Below are positions 22,987-36,500 of a stretch of 64,000 nt of DNA, in pieces. Within the stretch, counting starts at the first letter, position 1, and every line of letters begins with the position of its first letter. Source of the stretch: Panagrolaimus kolymaensis (Eukaryota > Nematoda > Chromadorea > Rhabditida > Panagrolaimidae). Both the position numbers and the translations under genes were made by a program. The notes beneath the pieces were generated by a model. That model was given only the letters and a program-made list of their open reading frames with translations, searched no databases and was not told where the DNA came from. Where the stretch lies: assembly GCA_028622995.1 (NCBI GenBank), contig JAJQJQ010000017.1, forward strand, positions 372,001 to 436,000. Direction: 5' to 3'.

Positions 22987-23463
22987 TTAACCAATCAAAG
23001 GAGGATTGCTGATAACTCGATTGACGCTAGTGTAACTATTTCCAAGAGGTCCACGACTGTGAATAACTTGACTGGATTCAGATTGAGGGCCAAAACCTCC
23101 ACCAAGGCCACCACCATTGAATCCGCGATCAAAACCGCCACCTCTGCGATCAAAATCTCCATCTCTGCGATCAAAGCCTCCACCACGACGAAATTCTTCA
23201 CGATTATAATCCCGTCGATCGAAATCTCCTCCTCGATGTCCGCCACGTGAGCGTTCATATGAGAAATCTTCGCGTGAATGAAATCCTCCACGAGATCCAC
23301 CATGACCGCGATAATCGTGAGGATATCTTTTTGCTCGATTCAAGCTAAAAATTAAGCTTATGTACATATTTTTACGGCATCGCTACACTTTATTAACTTA
23401 CACATCAGCAAAAGCAGTTGAAACTAAAATGAAACAAAAAATTGCGATGAAACAAATCTTCAT
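22987..23463 (-). CDS. Small secreted Gly/Arg/Asp-rich protein
   Basis: Exons 23463-23402 and 23344-22987 give 139 aa. Residues 1-19 are a signal peptide (MKICFIAIFCFILVSTAFA). The phase-2 intron comes directly after it, then LNRAKR, a furin-type site. The mature chain is rich in RGG, YER and GGFDRR units; FDRR occurs repeatedly with GGG spacers. A polar tail contains QVIHSRGPLGNS and ends PPLIG. No family is recognised. Similar glycine-rich secreted proteins in nematodes include cuticle-associated and antimicrobial (nlp/cnc-like) products, but no motif proves this. Same layout as the gene at 21760-22399. Confidence 0.78.
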
Positions 23464-23527
23464 TTTTTTCTTGCAATATCTAAACCAAAAAATGGATAAA
23501 TGAATGACTTTTGATTTTTTATTAATA

Positions 23528-23535
23528 ATTATATA
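23528..23535 (-). promoter_or_regulatory. TATA-like box of the Gly/Arg-rich secreted gene
   Basis: Minus-strand TATATAAT lies about 65 bp upstream of the ATG at 23463. This is a weaker match than at the neighbouring gene. Confidence 0.4.
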
Positions 23536-23882
23536 GGTTCTTTGCCGATAAAATCTTTTCGACGTTGATGATGTTGATCTGTGTTCGGGGAAGAGGAGGA
23601 TGGCGATTTTTATGACGAAGTTTATCATGTGAGAATATCTCAAATAACCCGTTGTACCGATGGATCAAAAAGAGCAATCGAATATATAAATTAGAAGAAA
23701 ATATTTTATTCATTTTATTTTTATATTGATGTCTAATAAAAAGAAAACAAGAATTGATAAAAGTATTTTTAGAAGGTTTGGCAATTTCAGAATAAACTTG
23801 ATTCTTCTCGATAAATAAATATAAAAGCTAGAGACACAAATAAAATTAATGTTTTTTTTACCATTTAATTGTGTTTGCAAAT
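23536..23882. other. Intergenic, no gene seen
   Basis: AT-rich spacer upstream of the Gly/Arg-rich gene and downstream of the GT92 stop. Nothing further is supported. Confidence 0.5.
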
Positions 23883-25508
23883 TTACACAATTATCCATTT
23901 TGGTGAAGCTTTTATTATTTTTGATTCAATAAAATCCAAATTCGAAATAAAATCTCTGCAACCTTCGACACTTTTGCAAAAAGTTTTGTGTTTATAAACT
24001 TCAGCGCATTTATCAAAATCTTTGAAAATTTGTTTCTGTTCAGTTTCGTATTTTGCTAAAAAAAATTGTGATATCAAAAAAGTAATAAAACAAGAAAGAT
24101 TTTTTACTTTGAGAAATTTTTAGAAAGTTGAATACTCTTTCAACATGAAATTCCAAAGAAATTTGCAATTTAGATAAACCTATCATACTTAAAATATTGG
24201 GTTGAAAATTTGGACTGTTCTGAATGTAATCAAATCTGAATATTGTTCTTAAAACAATTTTTAAAAGAAAATTTAACCTAGAATGAACAATCACAGCTTC
24301 AAGGGGACTAATTTCGAAAACTTTATTCATTGAATAATCTTCGGGTTTCCCAGGTGTATGAACATTAATAGTTTTTGTCTAAAACCTTTCAACTTCGTAA
24401 TAAATTTTAAGTTAGTTTTAAACTGACCAATTGAGAATTTACAATTAATTTTGATTGAATCGGCTTTTTTAAAAACCTCCAAATTAGAGTGGAATTGCTT
24501 ATATCCACAATTTTTGCGGATGAAAACCACAATGCAACGGTATCCCTTGAAGCTTTCAATTGAATAAATTCTTTAACAGTTTTTTTTGAATCAATGTGAA
24601 TTTGTTCATCCAAATCAGTCATTGCCAAAAAATTTGTTTCTCTTCGACTTCGATAAACGCAATCAGCCATTGCTAAAGAAAATTCCAAACGACGTGAAAA
24701 TTTATTGGGGTTCAGTGTTTTTGTTTCATCAATCGGCAAATTCGGCCAATCAATAAGTTTTACAGAAATCTTAGGGTGATTATAATAAAATTCAAAAACC
24801 TTTTGAATTTCACTGGACCAAGAATGGCGATAAATATAAAAAATGGTTGCATCTTGAAGGATCCAATATTCAAAAAAAGATACCATTAATTTGGGCGAAA
24901 TTAAATAAAAAATAGGTTGAAGGCAGATTCCAAGATAATGTTTTAATTGGAATATCGGTCGAGCATCAATTACATGCGCTGAAATGGTTTTTAAAGGTAA
25001 ATTATTGGAAGTTGAAAGTTCGATGGAATCCAAATAAGAATGTTGGTAAACAATAGGAATTTCAATATTAGATAAATGTCCATTGAGAGAGCAATATTCA
25101 TCATAAAATAATGGGCATTGAGAACGTTGACATTTAATTGGAGTTTCGATTAGGATATCAAAATTACGAAAACGATAATAAAGATTTCGCCTAACAATCA
25201 AAAACATTATTAAAAAAGGTTTATTACACAAACTTTACCTTAAGTTTACATCCTTCAAATACAATATCCTTACAATATTATCTGTTATTCGATAAGCTGA
25301 AAATATGTAAAAGCTTTGAGGCCAATTATTTTCATTTATGCCTATAAAAAATGTAAAATAAAAATGAAATTAATTTTTAATTTCAAAGCTAACTTCTAAT
25401 ACTCCAACAAAATTTCCAAAAAACTAACAAAATCACAAGTGAAACAAGGACAAAACCTTTTTGGGATAAATAAAATTTCAAAAACCTTGTAAAAATATAC
25501 GCTCGCAT
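23883..25508 (-). CDS. GT92 (DUF23) family glycosyltransferase, type II membrane protein
   Basis: Exons 25508-25394, 25341-25239, 25190-24428, 24378-24278, 24247-24108 and 24055-23883 give 464 aa. A membrane anchor sits near the N-terminus (GFVLVSLVILLVFWKFCW), giving Golgi type II topology. The family blocks follow in order: AYRITDNIVRILYL, CPLFYDEYC, YLGICLQPIFYL, FFEYWILQDATIFYIY and LAMADCVYRSR. AMTDLDEQI is the family's acidic D-x-D-E metal/sugar-nucleotide site. An ISPLEAVIVHSR block comes last before a variable tail. Characterised members such as C. elegans GALT-1 add beta-1,4-galactose to core fucose of N-glycans. Substrate here is unknown. One donor (after 24428) is GTCAGT. Confidence 0.88.
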
Positions 25509-25949
25509 TATTTGAATAGAAAATAGTATTAATAAATTTTAGAAACTAACAAATTTTTTATTAAAAAATACCGCCTTTAAAAAACTTAAAAAAATTATCT
25601 GATTTAACTAATTGTTATTTACTTTGTCGCTTCAAAAAAAAACGATGTTGAAAAACAAAAAGATAAATTAAGATTGATTGAAATTTTCATGAGGGAATAG
25701 TTTTGCACATATTAAAAGTTTTAAAGTTAAAAGTTTTTTGAAGTAATTCTAAAACAGTATAACATACATGAACAAAGGACTGCTGCCTTCACTCACGACC
25801 AAAAAGCTATTGCTATTTTCACCCGATCCCATTTAAAACACAATACAGAAATTAACATTAAAGAATTTTATTTAAAAACCAAACAAAAAGACATAGTCAA
25901 CAAGACAAAAAAGAAAACCCGATGAGAGCGCCATAAAGATGGAGAAGGT
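25509..25949. other. Intergenic, no gene seen
   Basis: AT-rich spacer of 441 bp between GT92 and the small heat-shock protein gene. No feature is supported. Confidence 0.5.
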
Positions 25950-26464
25950 TTACTTGTTGACGGCAGCATCATTCTTCTTGAATTCAATCGGAATTGAGCG
26001 CTTGTCGGAATCAGCGATGGCAGCTTTGGGCGCAAAGATGACGAGACGTCCACTATCATCGAGATCACACTTGAGAGCATCCTTTTGAATTTCTTTTGGA
26101 ATGACGACACGACGAACAAAACTTCGATGAACAGCTTCACCATCTTTTTCTTCTTTATGTTCAGCACGAACAACAAGGTTATCACCTTCAAGATCAACTT
26201 TGACTTCATCAGGCTTGAATGAACGGACATCGACGCGGTAACTAAAAAAAGGTTGGGTCAAATATAAGCAGAAGAAAAAGGATGAAAGAAAACTTACCGG
26301 AATCCATTTTCATCGTTGGTTAATTGACCAGCATGATCACGAAGGCAGAGTTGTTGACTTGGACCATCAAAAAAGTGATCAAGAGAGCGTTCAATTTCTT
26401 GAAAAGAATCCAACATTTGACGTTGACGAGATGAGCGAAGAGGATCATACATCCAGAGAGACAT
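25950..26464 (-). CDS. Small heat-shock protein (alpha-crystallin domain)
   Basis: Exons 26464-26298 and 26241-25950 give 152 aa. The N-terminal arm (MSLWMYDPLRSSRQ) precedes an alpha-crystallin domain: YRVDVRSFKPDEVKVDLEG, VVRAEHKEEKDGEAVHRSF, RRVVIPKEI and SGRLVIFAPK. RSIPIEF supplies the C-terminal I-x-I anchoring motif. Such proteins are ATP-independent holdases that bind unfolding clients as oligomers. Length matches the HSP12/16-25 class. The intron lies just before the domain core, as in nematode hsp genes. The promoter carries two perfect heat-shock elements (see next entry), so stress induction is well supported by sequence. Confidence 0.94.
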
Positions 26465-26556
26465 ATTGATTGAGAGAACATTGAATTGAGAGTTAAGATT
26501 TAATTCAAAGAATCAAATTTCTTTTAAACTTGAAAAAAACTGAAAGAATCGTTCGC

Positions 26557-26674
26557 CTTTTATACTCATTTTTTTCTTCGCATCTAGAAGTTTCGCGAAA
26601 AATTGAGATACTTTGCGAAAGAAAATTAAAGGGAAAAGCGAGCGTTGCTCACAAAATGAAAGAAATTTCGAGAA
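26557..26674 (-). promoter_or_regulatory. Heat-shock promoter: TATA box plus two perfect HSEs
   Basis: Minus-strand TATAAAAG at 26557-26564. GAAgtTTCgcGAA at 26587-26599 and GAAatTTCgaGAA at 26662-26674 are both perfect three-unit nGAAn arrays, the HSF-1 binding site. The ATG is at 26464, about 95 bp beyond the TATA box. Confidence 0.85.
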
Positions 26675-26888
26675 AGGTGCATTTCTTTAGTTAAAAATAT
26701 TGTGAAAGCACGCGATTATTTATTTTTCTGTGAAGAATTTAGTTTTGCTTTGTCATTTTATAATTTTTTATGATAAAACTTTTTTATTTTTATTTCCACT
26801 CTAACAAACGTTTCTCTATTACAAAAAAAAAAAAACAAATTTGATTAAGTTTTATATAGTTCTTTAAAACAAAATTTTGAGATTCCTT
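26675..26888. other. Spacer between the sHSP promoter and next gene
   Basis: AT-rich, with a poly-A run near 26821-26835. No gene. Confidence 0.5.
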
Positions 26889-27767
26889 TTACATATGGAG
26901 GCAGGAGGGTGAAATTTGATAAAGTTGATTGTAAGTTTGGGAAACGGTTTGGGCAAATTGTGCAACCCATGAATTGCATTGAGATTGAATAGTTGAAAGT
27001 TGTTGGGAAAGTCCACAATTGGTTCTAAAAAAATTATGTTATGCGTTTTGATTTTTGTGGTTAGTGTTTTGGGATCTTTTTTTTTTTAACTTACAGGCAG
27101 AAAGCATTGGAATTAACGAGGGTATTGCTGGAGGATTGACGACGACGACGGCGTCGATTACTGGTTGAAGCGCATTGTTGTTGGCATTGTTGCTTGGCTG
27201 CTGAATAACTGCTGTTAATTTGTTGATAGCATTGTCCAAGTTGGGAAAATTGTTGATATCCGACATTACAAGCTGAAGTATAAATTGGAAGAGAAGCTGA
27301 TAAACAATCTTTTCCTGATGTTGTTCCCATGGATGATGAAGAAGATGAGGAGGAAGCGCCGGAGTTTGAGTTTCCTCCATTATTATTGTTATTATTATTA
27401 TTATTCATCATATTATTATTGGTATTACTTCCACTTGATGAAGTGGAACCTTGGCATTGTTGCAAGCATGGTTGAACTTGGTTTATGTCACTGAAATCAG
27501 TTTGTGAAAACCAAATACTCTTTATTTATTTTTTCGTAGTTTCACAAAAATTTTGGTGCAAAAACCTCTTAGATACTTATAAAATCATTTGAATACTTAC
27601 TTGCAAACAGAATTGTAGTCATTTTGGCTGATGGATCCTTGGAACATTTGAATATACAGATTTTGATTTCTAGCATATTGAGATACGCAATTATTTTGAC
27701 ATTGGGATGGCATTTGAGCATTTATCAATGCCATTGAAGCAAAAACAATCAAGGTTGCAGCAAACAT
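26889..27767 (-). CDS. Secreted Cys/Gln-rich protein with poly-Asn, poly-Ser and poly-Arg runs
   Basis: Exons 27767-27601, 27490-27095 and 27024-26889 give 232 aa. The signal peptide is MFAATLIVFASMALINA. The mature N-terminal part has paired cysteines (QCQNNC...VC...PCLQQC). A low-complexity block follows with nine Asn and eight Ser in a row. A second Cys module (DCLSASLPIYTSAC...QCYQQ...QCQQQC) precedes a run of six Arg that could be a processing site. The C-terminal module (NCGLSQQL...QCNSWVAQF...SC) is also Cys-containing. No family recognised; the Cys spacing is reminiscent of nematode DUF19-like secreted proteins but I cannot confirm this. Confidence 0.78.
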
Positions 27768-27857
27768 TTTACTATATTTTTTTCTCCAAAGGTTTTTATC
27801 CGCGTTTTCTTCCAAGCTTGAGATCAAGAATGAAGTGAATGCCAAGCTTTTTGCACC

Positions 27858-27865
27858 TTTTTATA
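27858..27865 (-). promoter_or_regulatory. TATA box of the Cys/Gln-rich secreted gene
   Basis: Minus-strand TATAAAAA lies 91 bp upstream of the ATG at 27767. Confidence 0.5.
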
Positions 27866-29651
27866 CTTCAAACCAAAGAATTTCCGATCAACCAAATCAA
27901 AAAATATTTTGCTCCGCCTTTTGAGTGTTTTTTTTATACACGTTTTTTTGTGTTACAAAACAATGCAGTTGACGCCTCGCTATTTTTTTACGCTTGTTTG
28001 AATGAAATTTTTTTAACAATAGAAAAACATTAAGTTACTTATTTTTTTAACTCTGACTCAAAGAACTTGAGCAATATGTTTCAAGCATAAAAAAAAACGG
28101 AAAATACAAATAAATCTAACACTCTAACGTAAAGCTTAAAAATAGATTTACTCCCAAGTTTAAGCCTTTAATCATGGAAAAAAATCAGTCAATCATGGAA
28201 CGTTGGAAGAGAAAACCTTTAATGTTTGCTAATACTTTTGTAAAACAATAAAAAAAATGGTGATTATTATGATGTTTTTTTGACAAACCTGAGAACAAAC
28301 AAGTAGTGTTCGCTGTCATTACTATGTGCATCTTCTTATTATTTTTACAAGCACTCAAACAAAACAAAAAACACGGTTCCATACTTGCAACTTCACGTTT
28401 TTAAAGCTTGAAAATTGCAAAGATAAAGAAAATCATCATTTCGAATCGTTAGGATAATATTTAGCAGCTCGATTTATTAATAATTTTCGCTAAAATTAAA
28501 AATTTTGAATAAATACCAGAGAAATATTTTAAAGGAATTATTCGTTTTTGATGTGAAAGTTCAAACACCAAATTTATAATTTCAGCATGACATTATTGGA
28601 TGAAACGCAAACATTTTTTCGAATTTTTACAAATTAGCAAACAAGAGAATTCATTGATAGATTAGAAATTTTCTAGGTTTCACATTCTTTTGGTTATTTT
28701 GAGCCATTTTCTGAAAAAAAAATTAGTAAGCTTTTTTTTATTTATAATATTAATGGAAATATGAGAATTACAAAAATTGTAATATTTAAAATATCGCATA
28801 CTTTTTTTTCGAAATCTTAACAAATCTTTCTTGTTTGCTAGTTTTTTTAAAGTCGTCGTTGTCTTCATAAATTCTTTGACGAAGACAATCAAAACACATA
28901 CAAAAATTCATTATTTGTTTAATCTCTAAAAATTTTTACCTTGTTAAACTTCCAAATTTGCACTTTTATTTCGTTTTTCCCGACAAAGAACAAGCAATAA
29001 AACATAAAGTTTATTGTGCTTTGCTTCAAAAAAACTTTTACTTTTAACTTTTTTTATTCATTCAAGAAAGTTTCTATGAATGAAAATAATATCCATCCCA
29101 CAACCTTTCTTCTATTTTGCTAATTTTTTTTGTTACTTTGCAAAAAAATATGTATATGCGTATGTATGTGTTTGACCCTCGAATTCTTTCTTTTGTTGTT
29201 TGCATGGAATTTTTTCTTTAAGTCTGATGGATGGAAACTATTCTTGGAGGTGTTGCGCAATTGTAAAGCTGATTTTTTTCCGCGTGAATTGAAACAAATT
29301 TTTATTGACTTAAGAAAATGTTGCTGATGCTTGCTTGCTTACGACAATGCTCTCCTTTGGCTGTGGCATTCAAGGAGGTCCAGACTCTTACCAAATGACT
29401 CAGGGTCTATTGTCCATGGAGATGAGAAAAGAAAGGAACAAATGTTTAACTTTTTTGTTATTGTAAACTTTAAGAAGATTTTGCAGATTCTTTGTTACAT
29501 GCAACAACATTTCTTTAATAACAAATAAAAATTTTATTTTTGATAAATGATATCTATCTGCCCACGTATGCAAATAATATATTTTTTTATTAACATTTAA
29601 AAAAACTAACAATTCTATGAACAAAATATTATTATTTTTTCTTTGAAAGTT
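27866..29651. other. Intergenic, about 1.8 kb, no gene seen
   Basis: AT-rich. The reading frames at 28185-28382, 28680-28892 and 29130-29327 are compositionally biased and domain-free. A GC-richer pocket at about 29320-29425 can fold into three short stems (reported as a finding). Confidence 0.5.
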
Positions 29652-31160
29652 CTAATGTTGACTCCATTTGATTGTTTTCAGATCAATTCCTTCTTGAACC
29701 ATTTCCCATAATGGACTCATATCACGAAGTCGGCTTGCTTCTTTAACACATTTGTTTATCGTATAATCAACTTCTTGTACAGTAGTGAATCGTCCAATAC
29801 CAAATCGAATTGAAGAATGTGCAAGATCTTCATCAGCTCCAATAGCTCGAAGAACATAAGATGGTTCTAAGCTTGCTGAAGTGCATGCACTTCCAGATGA
29901 AAGAGCAATATCTTTCAAAGCCATAAGCATACTTTCACCTTCAATATAAGAAAATGATAAATTGATACAACCTAAAATATAACTATAACATTTTTTAAAT
30001 CTAATATTAAATCCTCACCTGGATAACTTCTTTCAGGATCACCGTTTCGAACGACCTGTTCCAACTGGCTCGTGATACCATTGATTAATCTATCAGATAA
30101 TGCTTTGATATGTTTATGATCCATTTCAATTTCTCTTTCAGCAATCGCACATGCGGTTCCAAGTCCAACACATAGAGGCGCAGCAAGAGTACCAGATCGA
30201 AGACCTCTTTCTTGTCCACCACCAGACATTTGAGCTTCCAAACGAATTCTAGGCCTACGTCGAACATATAAAGCTCCAACACCTTTTGGACCATAAAGTT
30301 TGTGACCACTAATTGACATCAAATCAACTTTAAGTTCAGCTAAATTAATTGGAATTTTCCCAACAGCCTGTGCAGCATCAGTATGAAAATAAACTTTTTT
30401 GCTTCGACAAAGTTCTCCAATTTCTTTAATTGGTTGAATAACTCCAATTTCATTATTTACCATCATAATTGAAACAAGCGATGTCTCAGGAGTAATTGCA
30501 GCTTCAAGTTCTTGTAAATCAATAAGTCCATTCTGCTGTACTGGAAGATAGGTTACTTTGTAGCCTTCATTTTCAAGATAACGGCATGAATCCAAAACAC
30601 ATTTATGTTCCTAAAAATGGAATAAAATACATAGAAAGTTTTGAAAGAAACTAAACTTACAGTCTGAGTTGTGATTAAATGGTTCTTTCCAGAAACTTTG
30701 TAAAAATGTGCAACACCTTTCAACGATATATTATTCGACTCAGTTGCTCCAGATGTGAAAATAATTTCTTTTGGATTCGCTCCAATTAAAGAAGCAATTT
30801 GCGCTCGAGCCTTTTCCACAGCTTTCTCTGTATCCCATCCATAAACATGCGTTCGACTGTGAGGATTTCCAAAATCAGAAATCATATACGGTAGCATCGC
30901 ATCTAATACTCGAGGATCCTAAATTATACAATAAATAAATGAAAATAGATTAAATAAAAGCTAACTGTAGGCGATGTTGCTTGAACATCAAGATAAATTG
31001 GCCGTAGCGGAGCTTCTTTTGCTTTCATAGCAACATTTTCTTCAATTTCAGTTTGAGATAAACCTTCAAGTCGTTGTGTTGCAAAATGACATAGTGGTAT
31101 CTCTCGACGAGTAACAACCAATCGACGAACCATCTGGCTTGTAGAAGCTAATTTCCACAT
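29652..31160 (-). CDS. nfs-1: Mitochondrial cysteine desulfurase NFS1
   Basis: Exons 31160-30966, 30918-30661, 30610-30019 and 29971-29652 give 454 aa. An Arg-rich, acid-poor N-terminus ([19 protein letters not shown]) is a mitochondrial presequence. The class-V aminotransferase fold follows: [33 protein letters not shown], and [21 protein letters not shown] carries the PLP-binding Lys. [19 protein letters not shown] has the mobile-loop catalytic Cys that carries the persulfide. NFS1 with ISD11 supplies sulfur for Fe-S cluster assembly on ISCU. The C-terminus [19 protein letters not shown] is the typical NFS1 ending. It lies 317 bp downstream of the CK2alpha stop on the same strand. Confidence 0.96.
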
Positions 31161-31477
31161 CCTTGAAAATCCTTTCTCAGTTTTGAAATCAAAGCAAAAA
31201 TAAACGATGAAACACTTAAAACAGAGGAAACGTTGTTATAAAGCAATGATTCAATTTCATTATAAGTTAAAGATATATTTAATCGAGGCTACAAACCTTC
31301 TTTCTTCGTATCCTCCAAAAACAAAATTTACAGTTTAAATAAATTCAAAACCAACAAAAATTTTCATATAACCATTGCGAAATAGCATTCTAATATAAAA
31401 TAAAACAATGAATTTATTTAGTAAAAAAATAAAGAGAAAGAAATTATTTTTGGAAGAAAAAGAGAAATCAAGCGAAA
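31161..31477 (-). other. CK2alpha-NFS1 intercistronic region
   Basis: 317 bp between two minus-strand genes with no additional coding signal. The spacing is compatible with a trans-spliced nematode operon. I did not find a clear U-rich element. Confidence 0.45.
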
Positions 31478-32863
<1,386 letters not shown>

Positions 32864-33569
32864 TTTGAAAGCCGTTTCGAAGCGCCTTTCAATATCGTCA
32901 ATTGTTGGTGGATCTATGACGAAAAGTTGATAAAGTTAAATCACAGATTTGCACACACACACACCAACGCGTGAGCTTTTTGTTACCCTCTGAAAACAAA
33001 AATATTGAAAAACATGACCTTCAAAATTACAAAATAATAACGCGAAAAAAATGATTTGTTTGTTTGGAGAAATATATGTTACAAACCCTTTAGACTCAAA
33101 AAAAAGAACAATGAAAGAGATAATCAATTTTTTGGTGTTAAGCTTGGTAAAATTATACAAAAGCTAATTATGCACTGATTAGGAAAATAAGTAAACGATT
33201 GCAATCAAATATACGCAATCAAGATAAAAAAAGAAAGGGAAATATTTATTTAGAAGAATTGAGACGAACTTTTTTTAGCAGCAAGCAGCTAAAGGAAGAA
33301 GAACCAAGTAGTAGCGCCAAAAAAAACGTACACGGACAAAGCTTTTTTGAGAAAGGATTTCGTTTTAAGAGTTCTTTACTATGAATACATTGCTTGTATG
33401 TTTTACGTTTGTGATTTGATGGTGGTTGGAGAAGGAATGAAGGATGCGCAAAATGTTAAAAATAAAATAAAGTGAAATAATGTTCTTCGATCTTTTATTT
33501 TTCTATCTTTTTTAAAATGAATCATACACGGTTTTAAAAATTTACATGATTAATAAGCTTTATAACGAT
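32864..33569. other. Intergenic between CK2alpha promoter and glutamate receptor 3' end
   Basis: AT-rich, includes the CK2alpha 5' region. A 61-codon plus-strand frame at 33199 has no support. Confidence 0.5.
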
Positions 33570-36500
33570 TTAATATATTTCTGAAGCTGTTGGATTTTTA
33601 TATTGACAAATGGGTACACCATCTTTGAATTCAATTATTTCATCTATGGTTCTTTTGAGTTTGTCATCTTTTTTTCTTTGAGCATTCCATGATTTTTTAA
33701 TCATTTTTAACAATTCTATTCTTATATGACTCTAAAAACATTTTTTAGGGATTTTTATATGAACATTTTTTTGTTTGTTACCGATTTTTGTTTTGCTACC
33801 TTTTTTGCTTCAAGGATAAGCTCTAATCCGGCTATACTTATTGCAATGGCAAGTCCAGCAATCTAAAAAAAGAAGAAAGAAAAACTTTTAATCTTTATGT
33901 ATTAACTCTTTTTTTCTTTCCTTACTAAAATAATGAAAATGCCTCCAACCGAATGTGCGCCATACTCGCTTGGGCTTACTTTAGAATTTTGACAAATTCC
34001 TCCACCTCTTTTTTGTTTCCACCATTTATCTTTTAATTCTGTTAAAACAGTTTTTTCTTGTAAACTTAAAATTGCTGTTGAAATTAATTCTCGATGCGGT
34101 GAACCTTTAGGTAATCCAATAGCATATCCTTTTTGATCAAGTAAGCCCCCAACTTGTATGAGATCACAATCTCTTTCAATAGCATATTCAAGCATGCTCG
34201 ATTCCATTAAATAAGCATAATCACTATTTTTAACCCTTTGTATTCCTTCTTTGGATGATTTGACAAAAAGTGAAGGTTGAGCTTCCATTTGCTTCCACAT
34301 CTTTGAATATGTTTCTATTTTTGATTCCTGGAAAATTCCAAAAACTTTAATGTATATGATTTTAAAATTGAGAAAAAAATTTACATTAAAAAATGTCATG
34401 GTTGATCCACGTCCTAAAGTACCATACTTTATTTTAGTTTGTTTTGCTAAATCATCAGCATTTTCAATGGGAGTTATCATTCGTTCAGTTGTAAGAAAAG
34501 CAGCCAAATTTGCAGTATAACTTGAAATAAATATTAGAGCAAAGAACCACCAAAATGTTGTTGCAATTCTTGTTGATGGCGCTCTTGGACAAATTTCGGG
34601 TCCTTGTTGCATCAACGAACTTACAGTAAACCAAAAACTATTTATTAATGTTAGCTTATTTGTTAGAGGTTTTTTCTGCTCGGTTGGAGATAACATTGCT
34701 AAAAACCAAATTGCAATTGAAGTTGAGCAATAAGCTGTTAACGTCCAAATCCAAACATCAACTCCAAGTGGAGCCATAAATGTAAAAAATCCTGGCATTG
34801 AAGCTTTTGGTCGTTTAAAAAGTATTGAAATTCCTAAAAAAAAAGAAGGAGATTATCCTGGAAGCTTTTTAATTAACCTTCACTAACTAACCTAAATGCA
34901 TATATGGTACAGTAAAATCTAGCACTTCGCTTCGTGTATAAGTAACAGTTAAACTTGCAACCGCCAAATCAGCTACACCTGATTGCAATTCTCCAACCAT
35001 GCCCGTCCATCGTCCAGTGGCTTCTTTCACTCCATATGTTTTATCTGGAACTTCATAAATCTCATATGTGAAATTTCGAAGTTCTGCAATTTTTTCAAGC
35101 AAATCTATGCAATATCCTTCATATTGATCATTTCCTTCATTTTCAGATGTATTAGGTTTTTTCATTACGAATGGTTCTTCCTAAAAATTTATCTTACTTC
35201 GTTTAGATTTTCACCAAATTAAAATTTTACCAAATATACGGTAACTTTTAAATGTAATCGCTTATCATAAGTATCATTTAGTATTTTTTCTTCTTTTATT
35301 GGAGAAAGTTTTTGGATTTTGCTATTCCATTGATAAACCTGCAAATTATTATTTTTAAAAAATTGAAAGCAACATGAAAAAAAAGTTTTTTTACTTTATT
35401 CCATAACTTTTTTCTTTCATTTTCAAATATAAACATTTCAAATTCTTTTCTCCGCCCATCACTTTCAAAACTTATTGTGCCTGTTAGGCCATTTTTAATC
35501 TTAGTCTAAAAATGGATTTGCGTAAACTCAAACTTGTTTTTACTTCTTACGTTTATCAATGTGGTTCTAAAATCTTTAACGGTTAATGGTAACCTTTGAC
35601 AAATGGGATCTTTTTGTGGTTCAGTAATGCTTTGTTTTAAATTATTAGTTTTTAACAAAGCTTCTTTTAATATTGATACTGAATCGGACCAAACTGCTAT
35701 TTTTGACTAAAGAAACATTTTTTCGAAATTTTTATTCTTTATTTATGCTTACTTGAATTCCATTAATAGGTGGCAATTTATCCATAAATCCATTATATCT
35801 TAAATAATGTCTTAATGCTTGAACTTTGGATACATAAGGGTCGATAAAGCTTAAAGCAGTAATATTACATTGTAAATTTTTAAAACTTTCCATTGGTTCA
35901 ATAAAAGCGTCCAAAGCAGTTAAAATAAAAGTATTTTCCATTTTGCATGCACCGAGTTCGCTCGCTTGAATAACAAAATTTGCAACTTGTGAAATTATTT
36001 TCGAATGAAGTATAAAAAGAGTTGGTTGGAAAGTTTGAATTGCATCTTTAATTAATGGTTTGAAATCATTATTGGATGCAAATAAACGAAATCGTGTCTT
36101 TCTATTTCCATTAGATTGATAACTATGTTTTAAATATGATTGAAGTGAGGATAAATCTAAAACCAAATTTGATAGTTGAAAATTAAAAAAAAATAAATTA
36201 AGGATATACCAATTGCTGTGTTATAAATAGCCAAGATATTGGTTATTTTGTATTTATAAATTAATTCCGAAATCACTTCACTCATGGCTACTCTTTCTGG
36301 CCACAGGTCTATCGATTTCAATGGCAAGAATTTATCCGCTCGAAGACGATAAAGGTGTATTCGAGCATTTGATTCCGATAAAAGTGATAAATATGGAAGT
36401 TCAATTTCCCGGCTAAAACTTTCTCCAACTAAATCTGCCAATGATTCAGATGGTCCAAAAATGGCTGCAAAAGTATTTCCCCGTTTTGCTGCTTCTTCTA

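Noticed and set aside
29319..29425. Hammerhead ribozyme or tRNA-like RNA in the three-stem pocket
   Set aside because: The CUGAUGA and GAAA core of a hammerhead is absent from the junction, and no A/B box or cloverleaf is present.
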